Source: Rhodospirillales bacterium 24-66-33 (GTDB lineage Bacteria; Pseudomonadota; Alphaproteobacteria; Reyranellales; Reyranellaceae). From it: a DNA stretch of 64,000 nt. Shown piece after piece: positions 56,165 through 64,000 of the stretch. Under the pieces are notes generated by a model that did no database searches, had not been told where the DNA came from, and was given only the letters and a program-made list of their open reading frames with translations. How positions within the stretch are numbered: the stretch's first letter is position 1; every line of letters begins with the position of its first letter. Location: NCBI GenBank assembly GCA_002281855.1, contig NCHQ01000028.1, positions 1 to 64,000 on the forward strand. Reading direction: 5' to 3'. A program made the position numbers and the translations under genes.

Positions 56165-56410
56165 GCCCGACAGACACGGGCCGCGCGCGCGTTGCTTGGT
56201 TGGACGCAGGAGACGCTCGCTGAAAAGGCCCTGGTATCCCTGACTGCGTTGAAGCGCCTTGAGTCGGAAAGCGACGTCAAGGTGTACGAAACAACGCGTG
56301 ATCAGGTACGCCGGACGCTGGAGGGCAACGGCATCGTCTTCCTGTCCTCCGACCAGGGGGAAGGAGTGATGCTTGTTCGTTCGAAGGTGGATTCCCTCAG
56401 CTCTTCCTAG
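56156..56410 (+). CDS. XRE-type HTH regulator
   Basis: An 84-residue protein. RQTRAARALLGWTQETLAEK and ALVSLTALKRLESESDVKVY form the Cro/C1 helix-turn-helix; the end VRRTLEGNGIVFLSSDQGEG is the short dimerisation tail typical of element-borne XRE regulators. The start codon lies inside a perfect 20-bp palindrome, so self-repression is likely. It may govern the conjugation genes downstream. Confidence 0.88.
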   Translation: MITARQTRAARALLGWTQETLAEKALVSLTALKRLESESDVKVYETTRDQVRRTLEGNGIVFLSSDQGEGVMLVRSKVDSLSSS

Positions 56411-56542
56411 CCTCTCGCACGGACCAGCGTGGCGATGCTCCGCGCATCACGCGATATCTTGCCGAACCTTTCACTGCACGCCAAACCCGATATGGTTAAC
56501 AATGGATGCGGAAGCAGTTATGATTAGCTGCGGGGGATCGGC

Positions 56543-56806
56543 GTGACACAAGAAGCGTTCCTGGACCATCCACCGGAGAGCCCAGCGCTCACAAGCTACG
56601 ATCGCGCGCATATGAAACTCTATCTGCGCCTGCTCGACGCGGATGCCGACGGTGCGGATTGGCGTGAGGCCGTGCCTGTCCTCTTCGGCATCGACCCTGA
56701 CCGGGAGCCGGAGCGCGCCCGTCTCATCCACAACACCCATCTCGCCCGCGCCCGCTGGATGACCGAGCGCGGCTATCGTCAGCTCGTTCAAGAAGGCCGT
56801 CACTGA
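56543..56806 (+). CDS. DNA-binding-domain small protein of the element
   Basis: An 87-residue protein, MTQEAFLDHPPESPALTSYD and DWREAVPVLFGIDPDREPER then ARWMTERGYRQLV. This sequence pattern is strongly conserved in alphaproteobacterial conjugative elements directly upstream of the DUF6499/DUF2285 regulator and is usually labelled as a DNA-binding domain protein. A perfect hairpin follows its stop. Confidence 0.75.
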   Translation: MTQEAFLDHPPESPALTSYDRAHMKLYLRLLDADADGADWREAVPVLFGIDPDREPERARLIHNTHLARARWMTERGYRQLVQEGRH

Positions 56807-56807
56807 T

Positions 56808-56836
56808 CCGGGCGATGCCGCCGCGGCATCGCCCGG
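56808..56836 (+). terminator. Perfect 13-bp hairpin after the small regulator
   Basis: CCGGGCGATGCCG (56808-56820) pairs perfectly with CGGCATCGCCCGG (56824-56836) around a 3-base loop. There is no T-run, so it is a terminator only if rho-assisted; it could also protect mRNA ends. Confidence 0.6.
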
Positions 56837-56924
56837 TGCCGTCTGAGGGACTTCACGGAGCGCACTCAACCGGCAATCGTATCCAGCCAAGCATGCGCGC
56901 GACATGCGAGCCTGGAGGATAGCG

Positions 56925-57696
56925 ATGAATCTGGATACATCCCGATGGAGGTCGTCACCGACATACGACTTTGTGGACGATCTCGTCGCCCCAGATCTCG
57001 CCTGGGAATGGTTGCGGCGCAACGCCGACTATCAGCGCGACTACGCTGAAGTCGGACGCCTCGACACGGACCGTCAGCGCCTGACGAAGATGGTGCGGAT
57101 GCGCTGGGGGTTGCAATTTCCTTGTGAGCCCAACTTTCAGCGCCAACGAAACGACGGTGTTCTGGGCGCCGGAAGCCGATCCGGGCACAGTCATGCTCAC
57201 CGCGATCCCGCCATTGCCGGGTATGCAAGGCGCTGCACCAACTGATCTGGATCTCGCGAGCGCGCGCCTCAGCGAAGATGGGCTGAGTATGATCCATGGT
57301 GAAGGCGCCGCGGCGATCCCCGTTCTCCTGATCGGCGGCGCTCGGCCCGATCAGCCGCTCGCGGCCCTTGTTCCGCTCGACGCCGACGGCCTCGATCGCA
57401 TCGACGCCGTTACGCGGCTTTGGCGCGTGCTGCACAGCCGCCCTTTCCTCCCCGATACACGCCTGACAGCCCAACAGCGCCGAAGGCTGCGTCACATGCT
57501 GCAAGCCGTCGATGGCAGTACAAACGGGGCGAGCTACCGCGAGATCGCCAACATCATCTTCGGCGCATCGCGCATAGCCGCTGATCCCTGGAAGACCTCG
57601 GCCCTGCGCGACAGCACCATCGACCTCGTCAAGGACGGCCTCGCCATGATCGCCGGTGGCTACCGCAAACTTCTGCGCCATCGCCGCAAGTCCTGA
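56925..57696 (+). pseudogene. DUF6499-DUF2285 regulator split by a frameshift
   Basis: The first frame, from ATG 56925, is MNLDTSRWRSSPTYDFVDDL then LAWEWLRRNADYQRDYAEV, the DUF6499 N-terminus. At about 57120 one extra T after LQFP shifts the frame. The second frame continues VSPTFSANETTVFWAPEADP and then DUF2285 to LRHRRKS at 57696, including SRIAADPWKTSALRDSTIDL. Homologues are a single protein of about 255 residues thought to be a transcriptional regulator of conjugative elements. A real lesion, a sequencing error or ribosomal frameshifting are all possible. Confidence 0.8.
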
Positions 57697-57836
57697 CACG
57701 GATCGCGCCTCGACCAGGGGGTGCGAATTTAGCTGACCCTTCTTCGCCATCCCCCCGCGCGGCGCTTCTTCGCCACCGTGACCTTCGTCCGCCGCTGATC
57801 GCCAGCGGCCTCAACGAACCCCACGGAGGCCCGATC

Positions 57837-58118
57837 ATGTCCGCCAATCTCACCGGATTGCCGCCACGCTACCTGCGTACTCCCGAAGCCGCCCGTTTCC
57901 TGGGCCTGTCCGGCCGCACCCTGGAGAAGCATCGGACCTATGGGACCGGCCCCGGCTATCGCAAGCTCGGAGGGCGCGTCGTCTACGCGATCGACGACCT
58001 GCAGGCCTGGGCCGACCGGGGCGCCGTCACCTCTACCTCCGATCCTCGCGGCAATGTCCTCCCCGCCAAACGCCACGGCACCGTGCCGCCCGCGTTTGCC
58101 GGCCGGCACGCCCGCTGA
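57837..58118 (+). CDS. Excisionase/MerR-type HTH protein
   Basis: A 93-residue protein, LPPRYLRTPEAARFLGLSGR then TLEKHRTYGTGPGYRKLGGR and VVYAIDDLQAWAD, the winged-helix excisionase/AlpA-like fold. A GGAGG-type site is close upstream. It sits just before repA in this class of element and may control RepA expression or act in excision. Confidence 0.88.
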   Translation: MSANLTGLPPRYLRTPEAARFLGLSGRTLEKHRTYGTGPGYRKLGGRVVYAIDDLQAWADRGAVTSTSDPRGNVLPAKRHGTVPPAFAGRHAR

Positions 58119-58138
58119 CCGTCGCGGCGGTTCCCTCA

Positions 58139-59299
58139 ATGCCGGTGCGCCATCGCCCCCTGTCGGAACGCGGACAGCTTGAACTGTTCCGTGCGCGCGG
58201 CGGCGATCTCGCACCCAGAGACGCGCAGGATCTCATGGCCTATCCCTTCTTCAGCCTCTCCAAATCCCATCGGACCCAGCCGATCGACTTCGTCGCCGGC
58301 GACGTGTCCATCCGCGTCGAGGCCGTGCCCGATCACGGCATGGCGACCATCTGGGACGCCGATATCCTGATCTGGGCCGCGAGCCAGCTCGTCGAGGCGC
58401 GTGACGCCGGGCTACGCACCTCGCGCCTGATGGCGGCGACACCCTACGAAATCCTCACCTTCATCGGACGTGGCGTTGGCGCTCGCGACTACCAGCGCCT
58501 CAAGGCGGCGCTCGATCGCCTGCAATCGACAACGGTGGCGACGACGATCCGCCAACCCGCCGAGGGTCGCCGGCACCGCTTCTCTTGGATCAACGAATGG
58601 GTCGAGCGCACGGACCCGCGCGGCCGTCCCGCCGGCATCGAACTGATCGTCCCCGACTGGTTCTACCAGGCAGTTCTCGACGATGCCCTCGTGCTCACGA
58701 TCGACCGCGACTACTTTTCGCTGACGGGCGGGCTCGATCGCTGGCTCTATCGGATCGTGCGCAAGCATGGCGGCCGCCAGCGCGCCGGCTGGCGCTTCGA
58801 CTTCCGCCACCTCTACCTGAAGTCCGGCAGCCTCTCGCCTTTCAAGCGATTTGCCTTCGAGCTGCGTGACATCGTCCGCCGCCAGCCGCTGCCCGGATAC
58901 ACCCTGTTCATCGAGGTCGAGATCGGTGGCCGGGTGCTGCTCGCCTTCGAGCCATCGCCCTGTGGAAAACCTGTGGGCGGCCTCGTGCTATCAGGAACCC
59001 GCACTATCGTGCCATCGGGAACCCGAGGCTCGTGCTATCGGGAACCGAAACAAGGGTTAAGCCCTTCGACAGCAAGCGAAAATCGCGCCCTTAACTTAGA
59101 ATCTAACACAGAATCTAACTCTTATAGAGCGCGCGGCGTTGTTGAAAACTCCGCCGAAGGTGGCAGTAACGCCAGAACATCGAGGCTATCGGGCAAACTC
59201 AAGCACGCCGCGTCTTTCAGTAAATCCGGCGCCGCGCACCCCGATGCCCCGGTATTTCCCGAACTGCCCTTCGACCGCAAACCGCGGGGGGCACAATGA
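58139..59299 (+). CDS. repA: Replication initiator protein A (RepA)
   Basis: A 386-residue initiator. MAYPFFSLSKSHRTQPIDFV, HGMATIWDADILIWAASQLV, and LTIDRDYFSLTGGLDRWLYR with KHGGRQRAGWRFDFRHLYLK are the conserved RepA winged-helix core. The C-terminal 110 residues are low-complexity and encoded by an iteron-like and A/T-rich stretch (58961-59119), so the origin lies inside the gene. The stop overlaps the parA start (ATGA). Autonomous replication of the circular form is implied. Confidence 0.9.
   Translation: MPVRHRPLSERGQLELFRARGGDLAPRDAQDLMAYPFFSLSKSHRTQPIDFVAGDVSIRVEAVPDHGMATIWDADILIWAASQLVEARDAGLRTSRLMAATPYEILTFIGRGVGARDYQRLKAALDRLQSTTVATTIRQPAEGRRHRFSWINEWVERTDPRGRPAGIELIVPDWFYQAVLDDALVLTIDRDYFSLTGGLDRWLYRIVRKHGGRQRAGWRFDFRHLYLKSGSLSPFKRFAFELRDIVRRQPLPGYTLFIEVEIGGRVLLAFEPSPCGKPVGGLVLSGTRTIVPSGTRGSCYREPKQGLSPSTASENRALNLESNTESNSYRARGVVENSAEGGSNARTSRLSGKLKHAASFSKSGAAHPDAPVFPELPFDRKPRGAQ
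58961..59119. other. oriV: Probable replication origin: DnaA-like box, iterons and A/T-rich region
   Basis: TGTGGAAAA at 58961 is one base from a DnaA box. Three 17-base repeats of the form CGTGCTATCRGGAACCC follow at 58984, 59008 and 59031, spaced 24 and 23 bases (two helical turns). Then AGAATCTAAC occurs at 59098 and 59110 in an A/T-rich run. Together this is the layout of an iteron origin, located within the repA coding sequence. Confidence 0.65.
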
Positions 59300-59934
59300 T
59301 CGTTGCCCTCCTCAATCAAAAAGGCGGCGTCGGCAAGACGACGCTTGCGCTGCACCTCGCCGGACAATGGGCCAGAACGGGAAAGCGCGTCACGCTGATC
59401 GATGCCGACCCGCAGGGCTCGGCGCTCGACTGGTCTGAACAGCGGGCGCATGAAGGTCTGCCGCGGCTGTTCGGCGTCGTCGGCCTGGCGCGTGACACGA
59501 TGCATCGCGAAGCGCCCGAGTTGGCGCGGGACGCCGATCACGTCGTCATCGATGGGCCGCCCCGCATCGCCGGGCTGATGCGCTCGGCGCTGCTCGCCGC
59601 CGATCTCGCGCTGATCCCCGTACAACCGTCGCCCTTCGATGGCTGGGCGTCAGCCGAGATGCTGTCGCTGATCCGGGAGGCGCGGATCTACCGTCCGGAG
59701 CTTGCCGCCCGCTTCGTGCTAAATCGCTGCGCCACGCGCACCGTCATCGCCCGCGAAACGGCCGAGACCCTGGCCGATCACGATCCGCCCGTGCTCGCCA
59801 CGACCATCGGCCAGCGCGTCGCCTTCGCTGATGCCGCGCGATCGGGCCGCCTCGTCTTTGAGACAGACGAGGACAGCCCAGCGGCACGCGAGATCGCTGC
59901 CTTCGCCACCGAGGTCGGGAGGATCGCGCCATGA
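59296..59934 (+). CDS. parA: ParA-family partition ATPase
   Basis: A 212-residue protein: deviant Walker A KGGVGKTT at residues 9-16, Walker B VTLIDADPQGSALDW, VIDGPPRIAGLMRSALLAAD. It is the short ParA type without an N-terminal HTH, as in other element-borne parA genes. Overlapping starts and stops link it to repA upstream and the small gene downstream. Confidence 0.93.
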   Translation: MIVALLNQKGGVGKTTLALHLAGQWARTGKRVTLIDADPQGSALDWSEQRAHEGLPRLFGVVGLARDTMHREAPELARDADHVVIDGPPRIAGLMRSALLAADLALIPVQPSPFDGWASAEMLSLIREARIYRPELAARFVLNRCATRTVIARETAETLADHDPPVLATTIGQRVAFADAARSGRLVFETDEDSPAAREIAAFATEVGRIAP

Positions 59935-60185
59935 ACGGGCGATCCCCGAAGCGCGGCTTCGCCGCACGTCCCGGCACCGCCGAGGGCTGGATCAAGGAAT
60001 CCGGGACGGCGCCGGGTCGAAGCGATGACGCCTCCGGCTTCACCGCCCGGCTGACGATCGACGTCACGCCGGAGTTGCGCGGCCGCATCAAGATCACCGC
60101 CTTTGGGCGCGGTCAGACCGTCGCCGACATGCTGCGCGACCTGCTCGCCCGCGAATTTCCCGAGAGCCAAGGAGACACTCCATGA
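59931..60185 (+). CDS. Small ParA-partner-like protein
   Basis: An 84-residue protein, MNGRSPKRGFAARPGTAEGW, basic and disordered at first, then FTARLTIDVTPELRGRIKIT with FGRGQTVADMLRDLLAREFP, which reads like a ribbon-helix-helix. Position directly after parA with ATGA overlaps on both sides suggests the centromere-binding partner. Confidence 0.75.
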   Translation: MNGRSPKRGFAARPGTAEGWIKESGTAPGRSDDASGFTARLTIDVTPELRGRIKITAFGRGQTVADMLRDLLAREFPESQGDTP

Positions 60186-60700
60186 CCGGCAACGCGGCCC
60201 CCCGCGTGCGCGGCGGCCCGTTGCCGGCCGTCGCCGCACCCTTCACCACATTCGTCGAACTGACGTGGCTCGAAAAGAAGATCGAGCACTGGATCAGGTT
60301 CGGCCGCGAGGTTCACGAACAGATCCTCGACCGCCGCAGGCGCATCGTCGGCTTCGCCCCGAACACGACCTTCGCCTTCGTCCGTTGGGCTGCGAACGAC
60401 TTTGGCACGGTCATCTCGCGCATCGACATCGTGCGCGCGGTTCGAGCTGGCGAGCCGTTTCAGACGCTGCCGTTCGTCCGACCTGGCGGTGACATCCTGC
60501 TCAAGGTCGAGGGCTGGCCGAAGGTCGAGCGGGTGCTGCAGTTCATCGACGCCATCGAGGCGCTCGGCATCGATCCGATCGACGCCGCGCCCGATCATTG
60601 GCGACACGTCCACAACCGTCTGAGCGCCGGCCATGAGCCGCGCGCCTACACCCGCGAGCGCCACGACGCCTGGCTCCAGCGCCGGAGGGTCGCGCCATGA
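60182..60700 (+). CDS. DUF2840 protein
   Basis: A 172-residue protein, FTTFVELTWLEKKIEHWIRF, RRRRIVGFAPNTTFAFVRWA and VLLKVEGWPKVERVLQFIDA-like sequence, all DUF2840 features. The family occurs in alphaproteobacterial conjugation clusters between parA and traF; its function is unknown. Overlaps at both ends (ATGA) place it in the repA-parA-traF operon. Confidence 0.9.
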   Translation: MTGNAAPRVRGGPLPAVAAPFTTFVELTWLEKKIEHWIRFGREVHEQILDRRRRIVGFAPNTTFAFVRWAANDFGTVISRIDIVRAVRAGEPFQTLPFVRPGGDILLKVEGWPKVERVLQFIDAIEALGIDPIDAAPDHWRHVHNRLSAGHEPRAYTRERHDAWLQRRRVAP

Positions 60701-61242
60701 CCCGCTTCGGCTACGTCATGACGACGTATTTTTGCGTGCTCGCGATCGGTGGACTGTCCTTTGTCCATGTCGCACCGAAGCTGATCTGGAACGCGTCGGC
60801 CAGCACGCCGATCGGCCTCTATGCGATCCATCCGGCCGAGCACCTCGAAGTCACGGACCTGGTCGCCGTGGACGCGCCCGATCCGCTCGCTGGCTTCCTG
60901 GCTGAACGCGGATACCTGCCGCTCGGTGTGCCGCTGATGAAGCGGGTCGTCGGCCTTCCCGGGCAGGAAGTCTGCCGCACCGGCGGCGCCATCACCGTCG
61001 ACGGCAACGAGATGGGTACGGCGCTCGAACGCGACCGGCTCGGCCGACCGTTGCCGGTCTGGCGGGGCTGCCGCCGCATCCTCAGCGGCGAGGTCTTCCT
61101 CATGAACTGGGACGTCCGCGACAGCCTCGACGGCCGCTACTTCGGGCCGACTCACACCAGCTCGATCATCGGCCGCGCCACCCCGCTCTGGACCGACGAG
61201 GACGGGACCGGCCGCTACGAATGGCGCGCTCCGACCCACTGA
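60697..61242 (+). CDS. traF: TraF-type S26 signal peptidase
   Basis: A 181-residue protein with an N-terminal membrane anchor (MTTYFCVLAIGGLSFVHVAP), catalytic Ser in ASTPIGLYAI near residue 36, and Lys in PLMKRVVGLPGQEV near residue 86, the Ser-Lys dyad. GEVFLMNWDVRDSLDGRYFG is the conserved C-terminal box. TraF matures the conjugative pilin by cleavage/cyclisation. Coupled to the DUF2840 gene. Confidence 0.92.
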   Translation: MTRFGYVMTTYFCVLAIGGLSFVHVAPKLIWNASASTPIGLYAIHPAEHLEVTDLVAVDAPDPLAGFLAERGYLPLGVPLMKRVVGLPGQEVCRTGGAITVDGNEMGTALERDRLGRPLPVWRGCRRILSGEVFLMNWDVRDSLDGRYFGPTHTSSIIGRATPLWTDEDGTGRYEWRAPTH

Positions 61243-61285
61243 TCGCGCCGGATCACATCAACCCCACCGCAGAAAGGACCACCAG

Positions 61286-61636
61286 ATGCCACAGATCGGA
61301 GAGTTCACCCGCACGAAGTCCGGATATTCCGGCCGCGTCCGCACACTCACCCTCGACGTGCAGCTCGCCCTCGTTCCGGCCGATCCATCGGATGCCGAGA
61401 ACGCGCCGGATTACCGCATTCATCTCGGCGACGACGGCGATGGCGCTGAGGTCGGCCCAGAGGTTGGAGCCGCCTGGAAGCGCACCGGAGAGAAGGCCGG
61501 CGAATACGTTTCGCTGCTGTTCGACGATCCCGTCTTCATGCAGCCGATCCACGCCAACCTGTTCCGATCCGACGCCGACAAAGCATCGTGGTCGCTGCAC
61601 TGGAATCGTCCGCCCAGGCGCGGCGAGCGGGAGTGA
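61286..61636 (+). CDS. DUF736 protein, copy 2
   Basis: A 116-residue protein, MPQIGEFTRTKSGYSGRVRT, APDYRIHLGDDGDGAEVGPE and WSLHWNRPPRRGERE. It is a diverged paralogue of 55642-55962 with an insertion after residue 50. Placed between traF and the transglycosylase, it is part of the transfer operon. Confidence 0.9.
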   Translation: MPQIGEFTRTKSGYSGRVRTLTLDVQLALVPADPSDAENAPDYRIHLGDDGDGAEVGPEVGAAWKRTGEKAGEYVSLLFDDPVFMQPIHANLFRSDADKASWSLHWNRPPRRGERE

Positions 61637-61640
61637 CGCC

Positions 61641-62405
61641 ATGCCGATCGCTCGCCACCGCTCCGCCGCCGGCCGTCCCAAGGTCGCCCGCCGTTCCGCC
61701 CTCCTTCTCCTTTCCGGCCTTCTTTCGATCACCGCCTTGCCTGCTGCCACGCTCGCGCAGAGTGCCCCGATCGAACGGGCCGCTACCGCCGACCCCTTCG
61801 CGGCGATCATTGCCGAGGCCTCGCAGCGTTTCGGTATTCCGGAGGGCTGGATTCGCGCGGTGATGGGGGTTGAAAGCCACGGCGACATGCGGGCTTTGTC
61901 CCCCGCAGGCGCGATGGGACTGATGCAGATCATGCCGGCGACCTGGGCCGAGCTGCGCATCCGCCATCGGCTCGGCGGCGATCCCTATAGCGCACGCGAC
62001 AACATCTTTGGGGGCACGGCCTATCTGCGCGAGATGCACGACCGCTATGGATCGCCCGGCTTCCTGGCCGCCTACAATGCTGGGCCCGGGCGTTACGAGG
62101 AATATCTCGCTACGGGCCGCGCGCTGCCGGCCGAGACACGCGCCTATGTCGCCGCGCTTGCGCCCTTTGTCGGCGGTGAAGATCTTTCCGGCGCTATCAG
62201 GGTCGCTGTCGCCGACCCGCTTTCGTGGACACGCGCGCCGCTCTTCGTCGGGCAGGCCGAACGCCCATCGACCGCCGATCCTGAGCAGCCCAATCGTCAA
62301 TCCGGCGACGATCTGTCTACGGCACATGTTCGCGATGATTCCGCCATCACGCCGCGGTCAAACGGCCTGTTCGTCGCGCGATCCGTCGAGGAAGGTCCGC
62401 GATGA
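61641..62405 (+). CDS. Lytic transglycosylase (SLT family)
   Basis: A 254-residue protein with a signal peptide (SALLLLSGLLSITALPAATL then AQS) and an SLT domain: catalytic Glu in VMGVESHGDM (residue 78), SPAGAMGLMQIMPATW, and FLAAYNAGPGRYEEYL. The Pro/Ser-rich C-terminal tail has no known domain. It opens peptidoglycan for the conjugation machinery. The start at 61641 lies 4 bases after the DUF736 stop. Confidence 0.92.
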   Translation: MPIARHRSAAGRPKVARRSALLLLSGLLSITALPAATLAQSAPIERAATADPFAAIIAEASQRFGIPEGWIRAVMGVESHGDMRALSPAGAMGLMQIMPATWAELRIRHRLGGDPYSARDNIFGGTAYLREMHDRYGSPGFLAAYNAGPGRYEEYLATGRALPAETRAYVAALAPFVGGEDLSGAIRVAVADPLSWTRAPLFVGQAERPSTADPEQPNRQSGDDLSTAHVRDDSAITPRSNGLFVARSVEEGPR

Positions 62406-62649
62406 GGGTATCACCTGTGGTTCGAAGTCCGGCGTGTCATGGCGTGTCATGGAGGGTGCGAAGGTGGGAGGCTGGAAACACGACCGGGAGATGGCGGGAT
62501 AAAAGGGCGCGAGGTGCGCCTTGGTTCGGTCGTGTGTTTTCAAGGGTTTACGCGACGATCTCGCGAGGCGCGCCTGACTGGCGCAGCCTGCGGCTTCCGC
62601 GTTTTCACAAGGATTTCAGGGCTTTCGCACGATGTGCGGGTTCCTTGCC
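62406..62649. other. oriT: Probable oriT region before the relaxase gene
   Basis: This 244-base gap has no convincing gene. It contains an imperfect inverted repeat AAACACGACCG (near 62477) and CGGTCGTGTG (near 62528) and two related GCGCGAGGTGCGCC / CGCGAGGCGCGCC stretches. Location directly upstream of the relaxase gene is where oriT usually lies. The nick site cannot be assigned. Confidence 0.45.
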
Positions 62650-64000
62650 ATGAGCGGCGAGGACGATTTCCGCATCCGGCCTGGCCGCATCCGCTCGTCC
62701 GGCAATCAGCGCGCGCGGCCCTTCATCGCCCAGGCGCTCGCCGCTGCCCAGAAGGCCGGCGGCCGTGTCTCCCGCTCCGGCAAGATCACCTCCGGCAATC
62801 GCTCGCGCTTCGGACGTGGCGTGCGCGCCAGCGTCCAGGCCAACCGGCTGCTGACCAGCCGTTCGCGGGGCGCCGTCATCAAGACCCGCGTGGTCCGGCA
62901 TTCCGCCCGTTCCGCGCCGCTCGCCGCCCATCTTGGGTATCTGAAGCGCGAGGGCGTCACCCGTGATGGAGAGAAGGCCCATCTGTTCGGCCCGGAAGCC
63001 GACGACGTCGATGCGAAGGATTTCGCGGAGCGGGGTGAGGACGACCGGCATCATTTCCGGTTCATCGTCTCGCCCGAGGATGCGGTGGAGATGTCGGACC
63101 TCAAGACCTTCACCCGCGACCTCATGGGTCAGATGGAGAAGGATCTCGGCACGAAACTGGATTGGGTCGGCGTCGATCACTGGAACACTGAGCATCCGCA
63201 TATCCACGTCATCGTGCGGGGCCGCGCCGATGATGGCCAGGACCTCGTCATCTCCCGCGACTACATCAAGGAGGGCATGCGGGCTCGCGCCCAGGATCTG
63301 ATCACCCAGGAGTTGGGTCCGCGCACCGATCAGGAAATCCGACGGACACTCGAACGCCAGATCGATAGCGAGCGCTGGACCAATCTTGACCGCCAGCTTG
63401 CGCGCGACAGCTACCGCACCGGCGTCGTCGATCTCGCCCCGCGCGCTGATCGCCAGCCCGACGAATTCCATTCGCTCAAGGTCGGCCGGCTACGCAAGCT
63501 CGAATCCCTCGGCCTCGCCGACCAGATCGGCCCGGGCCAATGGGTGATGGCGGAGAACGCCGAGGCGACGCTACGCGAATTGGGCGAGCGCGGCGACATC
63601 ATCAAGCGCATCCATCGCGGGCTCACCGAGCGGGGCATCGAACGTGGTGCGTCGAGCTATGTGCTGGCCGGCGAGAGCATCGACGATCCGGTTATCGGGC
63701 GTCTGGTCGATCGTGGCCTTGATGACGAATTGAAGGGCACGGCCTATGCCGTGGTCGACGGCGTCGATGGCCGCACCCATCACATCAAGCTGCCCGACCT
63801 CGACGCCGCTGGCGACAGTGCGCCGGGCTCCATCGTCGAACTGCGCAAGTTCGACGATGCACAGGGGCGACGACGCGTGGCGCTCGCAGTCCGCTCCGAC
63901 CTCTCCATCGAACGGCAGATTTCTGCGACAGGCGCGACCTGGTTGGATCGGCAGGCCATTGCGCGTGAGCCGACAGCGCTCGGCGGCGGGGGATTCGGCG
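62650..64000 (+). CDS. Relaxase/mobilisation nuclease (VirD2-like, DUF3363 type), cut by window end
   Basis: At least 450 residues from ATG 62650, MSGEDDFRIRPGRIRSSGNQ. A basic N-terminus leads into ARSAPLAAHLGYLKREGVTR with the candidate catalytic Tyr, HHFRFIVSPEDAVEM, and the metal-binding three-His motif DHWNTEHPHIHVIVRGRADD near 176-190. Then a DUF3363-like region starts. It would nick oriT and pilot the strand. The frame is open to 64000, so the C-terminus is outside the window. Confidence 0.9.
   Translation, partial: MSGEDDFRIRPGRIRSSGNQRARPFIAQALAAAQKAGGRVSRSGKITSGNRSRFGRGVRASVQANRLLTSRSRGAVIKTRVVRHSARSAPLAAHLGYLKREGVTRDGEKAHLFGPEADDVDAKDFAERGEDDRHHFRFIVSPEDAVEMSDLKTFTRDLMGQMEKDLGTKLDWVGVDHWNTEHPHIHVIVRGRADDGQDLVISRDYIKEGMRARAQDLITQELGPRTDQEIRRTLERQIDSERWTNLDRQLARDSYRTGVVDLAPRADRQPDEFHSLKVGRLRKLESLGLADQIGPGQWVMAENAEATLRELGERGDIIKRIHRGLTERGIERGASSYVLAGESIDDPVIGRLVDRGLDDELKGTAYAVVDGVDGRTHHIKLPDLDAAGDSAPGSIVELRKFDDAQGRRRVALAVRSDLSIERQISATGATWLDRQAIAREPTALGGGGFG

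Noticed and set aside
62402..62653. 83-residue ORF before the relaxase
   Set aside because: Arg/Trp-rich composition looks like translated non-coding GC-rich DNA, and the gap is better explained as oriT.

Overview
The window is GC-rich DNA from an alphaproteobacterium, most likely a sphingomonad. This is inferred from the iron-sulfur photolyase, the DUF808 gene, the long hairpin repeats and the alphaproteobacterial type of mobile-element backbone; no rRNA or tRNA gene fixes the taxon. There is no CRISPR array and no integrase in view.

Region 1 (1-15.2 kb) is a decaying stretch of ordinary genes and insertion sequences. It holds IS66 debris, a complete IS4-type element with a 9-bp target duplication, a broken sugar-nucleotide epimerase, an intact ABC-F ATPase, a DJ-1/PfpI gene with a stop and a frameshift, one intact and two damaged VapBC-type toxin-antitoxin loci, a nonsense-mutated IS30, an intact photolyase and DUF808 gene, a frameshifted outer-membrane protein and a nucleotidyltransferase-fold gene behind an elaborate operator. 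Long hairpin repeats lie between genes.

Region 2 (15.1-41.3 kb) is a defence island, almost all on the minus strand, made of three packed gene blocks. Block A (28.4 to 15.1 kb) runs AbiEi-HipA fusion kinase, small ORF, DUF1998 helicase, SNF2 helicase and N6-adenine methylase; it resembles class 1 DISARM, but the methylase is truncated at its 3' end. Block B (37.5 to 29.2 kb) runs SIR2, HerA, SbcD and SbcC with overlaps or gaps of a few bases. It joins a Nezha-type SIR2-HerA pair to an Mre11-Rad50-like pair; SbcC carries a frameshift in a CG repeat. Block C (41.3 to 37.8 kb) runs a small protein, an SMC-like ATPase and a DUF3223 protein with HNH-like residues. A BrxL C-terminal fragment between blocks A and B is the relic of a BREX system.

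Region 3 (41.3-64 kb) is the plus-strand backbone of an integrative conjugative element or related plasmid: ArdC, ParB-like protein, small conserved proteins, DUF4326, a strawberry-notch-type methylase-helicase, a toprim protein, DUF2493, two DUF736 proteins, XRE and DUF6499/DUF2285 regulators, an excisionase-like HTH, RepA with embedded iterons, ParA, DUF2840, TraF-type peptidase, lytic transglycosylase and a DUF3363-type relaxase cut by the window end. Several genes carry long structured 5' leaders, and two or three of these leaders are homologous. Replication, partition and conjugative processing genes lie together, and the defence island sits beside the ArdC end as probable cargo.
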